Positions 7,462 through 7,890 of a stretch of DNA of 7,890 nt are shown here, piece after piece. Source of the stretch: Nitrospirota bacterium (GTDB lineage Bacteria > Nitrospirota > Nitrospiria > Nitrospirales > UBA8639); the NCBI GenBank assembly GCA_003235785.1, contig QJYE01000436.1, positions 1 through 7,890 on the forward strand, read 5' to 3'. The translations under genes and the position numbers were made by a program. The first letter of the stretch is position 1; each line of letters starts with the position of its first letter. Under the pieces are notes generated by a model. It saw only the letters and a program-made list of their open reading frames with translations. It ran no database searches and was not told the origin of the DNA.

Positions 7462-7656
7462 AAAGATGGGCAGAACGAGGACGCTCAACGAGACGTGTAA
7501 AGCCCAAGGAAGACCTCGCTTCTTCGCTTCGAGTTTCATGAACGTCACGAGGTAACTCCCGTCGTTGTTCTTCTTCTCCCCTATTAGTACACATCCTCCA
7601 AAAGCACCAACAGCCTTAGACTTTACCCTAGCGGGAGCATCTCCTCCTACCCCCAA
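7462..7656 (-). other. Protein-like non-genic block, possible dispersed repeat or gene remnant
   Basis: No confident gene lies here, yet two overlapping minus-strand frames are open. The one covering 7444-7656 translates to protein-like text, including EKKNNDGSYLVTFMKLEAKK, but it can start only at a TTG with no well-spaced Shine-Dalgarno, and its 3' end overlaps the GIY-YIG gene. The other (7412-7594) is Arg/Glu-rich. I recognise no family in either. The block begins directly after the GIY-YIG stop and contains acctcg (7513-7518) facing cgaggt (7548-7553), with the palindrome ttcatgaa (7535-7542) between them. A non-coding dispersed repeat or decayed gene fits better than a working gene, but this is inference. 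Confidence 0.3.
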
Positions 7657-7824
7657 TCACAAAACTTAGGTTCATCTGAAAAAGTAGCAAAAGAAGTGGG
7701 ATCTAGAATCATATTCAATCTTGATGTGCACCACGGTCGTGCCCCTTTTTCTTTTTCCGGGTTTTCAGATATGTAAATCAGAATGCCAGGATATTTTTAA
7801 TTATTTTCAATCATTGGATCCAAG
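7657..7824 (+). other. AT-rich intergenic stretch with T-tract
   Basis: The stretch is non-coding in appearance. A short stem of gcac (7728-7731) and gtgc (7739-7742) precedes CCC and a pyrimidine run of two T5 blocks split by one C (7746-7756). It might end transcription from the GIY-YIG side, but a 4-bp stem is weak. AT-rich DNA at about 7790-7815 precedes the frame opening at 7825 and could hold its promoter. I cannot name -35/-10 boxes with confidence. Confidence 0.3.
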
Positions 7825-7890
7825 ATGATAGACTTCGAGGTTTATCAGCTGTTGAGTCAATATCTTTCGGCTCGCCCAAGGAACCTGCCA
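7825..7890 (+). CDS. Possible N-terminus of a gene running off the right edge
   Basis: From ATG 7825 the frame stays open for all 22 codons to the window end (MIDFEVYQLLSQYLSARPRN...). An in-frame TAA at 7798-7800 bounds it upstream, and this ATG is the first ATG after that stop. The only ribosome-site hint is GGA at 7816-7818, 6 nt before the ATG. The AT-rich DNA upstream would suit a promoter. The fragment is too short to recognise a family, and 22 open codons can occur by chance. Confidence 0.35.
   Translation, partial: MIDFEVYQLLSQYLSARPRNLP

Noticed and set aside
7444..7656. Minus-strand 70-codon frame as a real gene
   Set aside because: Its only start is TTG without a spaced Shine-Dalgarno, it overlaps the GIY-YIG 3' end, and I recognise no family. 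I kept it as a possible repeat or remnant, not as a CDS.
1..7890. CRISPR array, tRNA, rRNA, transposase or defence cluster
   Set aside because: I saw no regularly spaced repeats, no tRNA-like cloverleaf, no transposase motif and no terminal inverted repeats with flanking duplications.

Overview
The window carries four complete genes, all on the + strand, at middling GC, and probably the first 22 codons of a fifth at the right edge. From left to right they are a secreted DmpA-type (P1/S58 family) aminopeptidase, a fused trehalose synthase-maltokinase (TreS-Mak/Pep2), the maltosyltransferase GlgE, and a small GIY-YIG domain protein. The gene types and style suggest a free-living environmental bacterium. 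Nitrospira or another Nitrospirota member is my best guess from general resemblance, but no marker gene here proves it.

The core is the treS-mak/glgE pair (1718-7101), with 86 nt between the treS-mak stop and the preferred glgE start. Together they encode three steps of the GlgE pathway. TreS interconverts trehalose and maltose, the maltokinase half phosphorylates maltose with ATP to maltose 1-phosphate, and GlgE adds the maltosyl unit to an alpha-1,4-glucan. All catalytic residues expected for the three activities are visible. The branching enzyme GlgB, the usual fourth partner, is not in the window.

The left gene (9-1337) encodes an N-terminal-nucleophile hydrolase with an export signal. 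A 380-nt stretch without a convincing gene separates it from treS-mak. That stretch starts with an imperfect heptamer repeat over the peptidase stop codon and ends with a small hairpin and a good Shine-Dalgarno site. The peptidase is therefore probably transcribed separately and has no evident link to glucan metabolism.

The right side has a 246-nt GIY-YIG gene and then about 360 nt without a confident gene. The first half of that stretch reads as protein-like on the minus strand but lacks a credible start, so it may be a dispersed repeat or gene remnant. The second half is AT-rich with a T-tract and leads into an open frame that begins at 7825 and runs off the edge.

This is mostly an ordinary metabolic locus, and I see no convincing new defence, mobile or RNA system. 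The least explained signals are the mutually exclusive pairings in the treS-mak/glgE spacer and the protein-like minus-strand block after the GIY-YIG gene.
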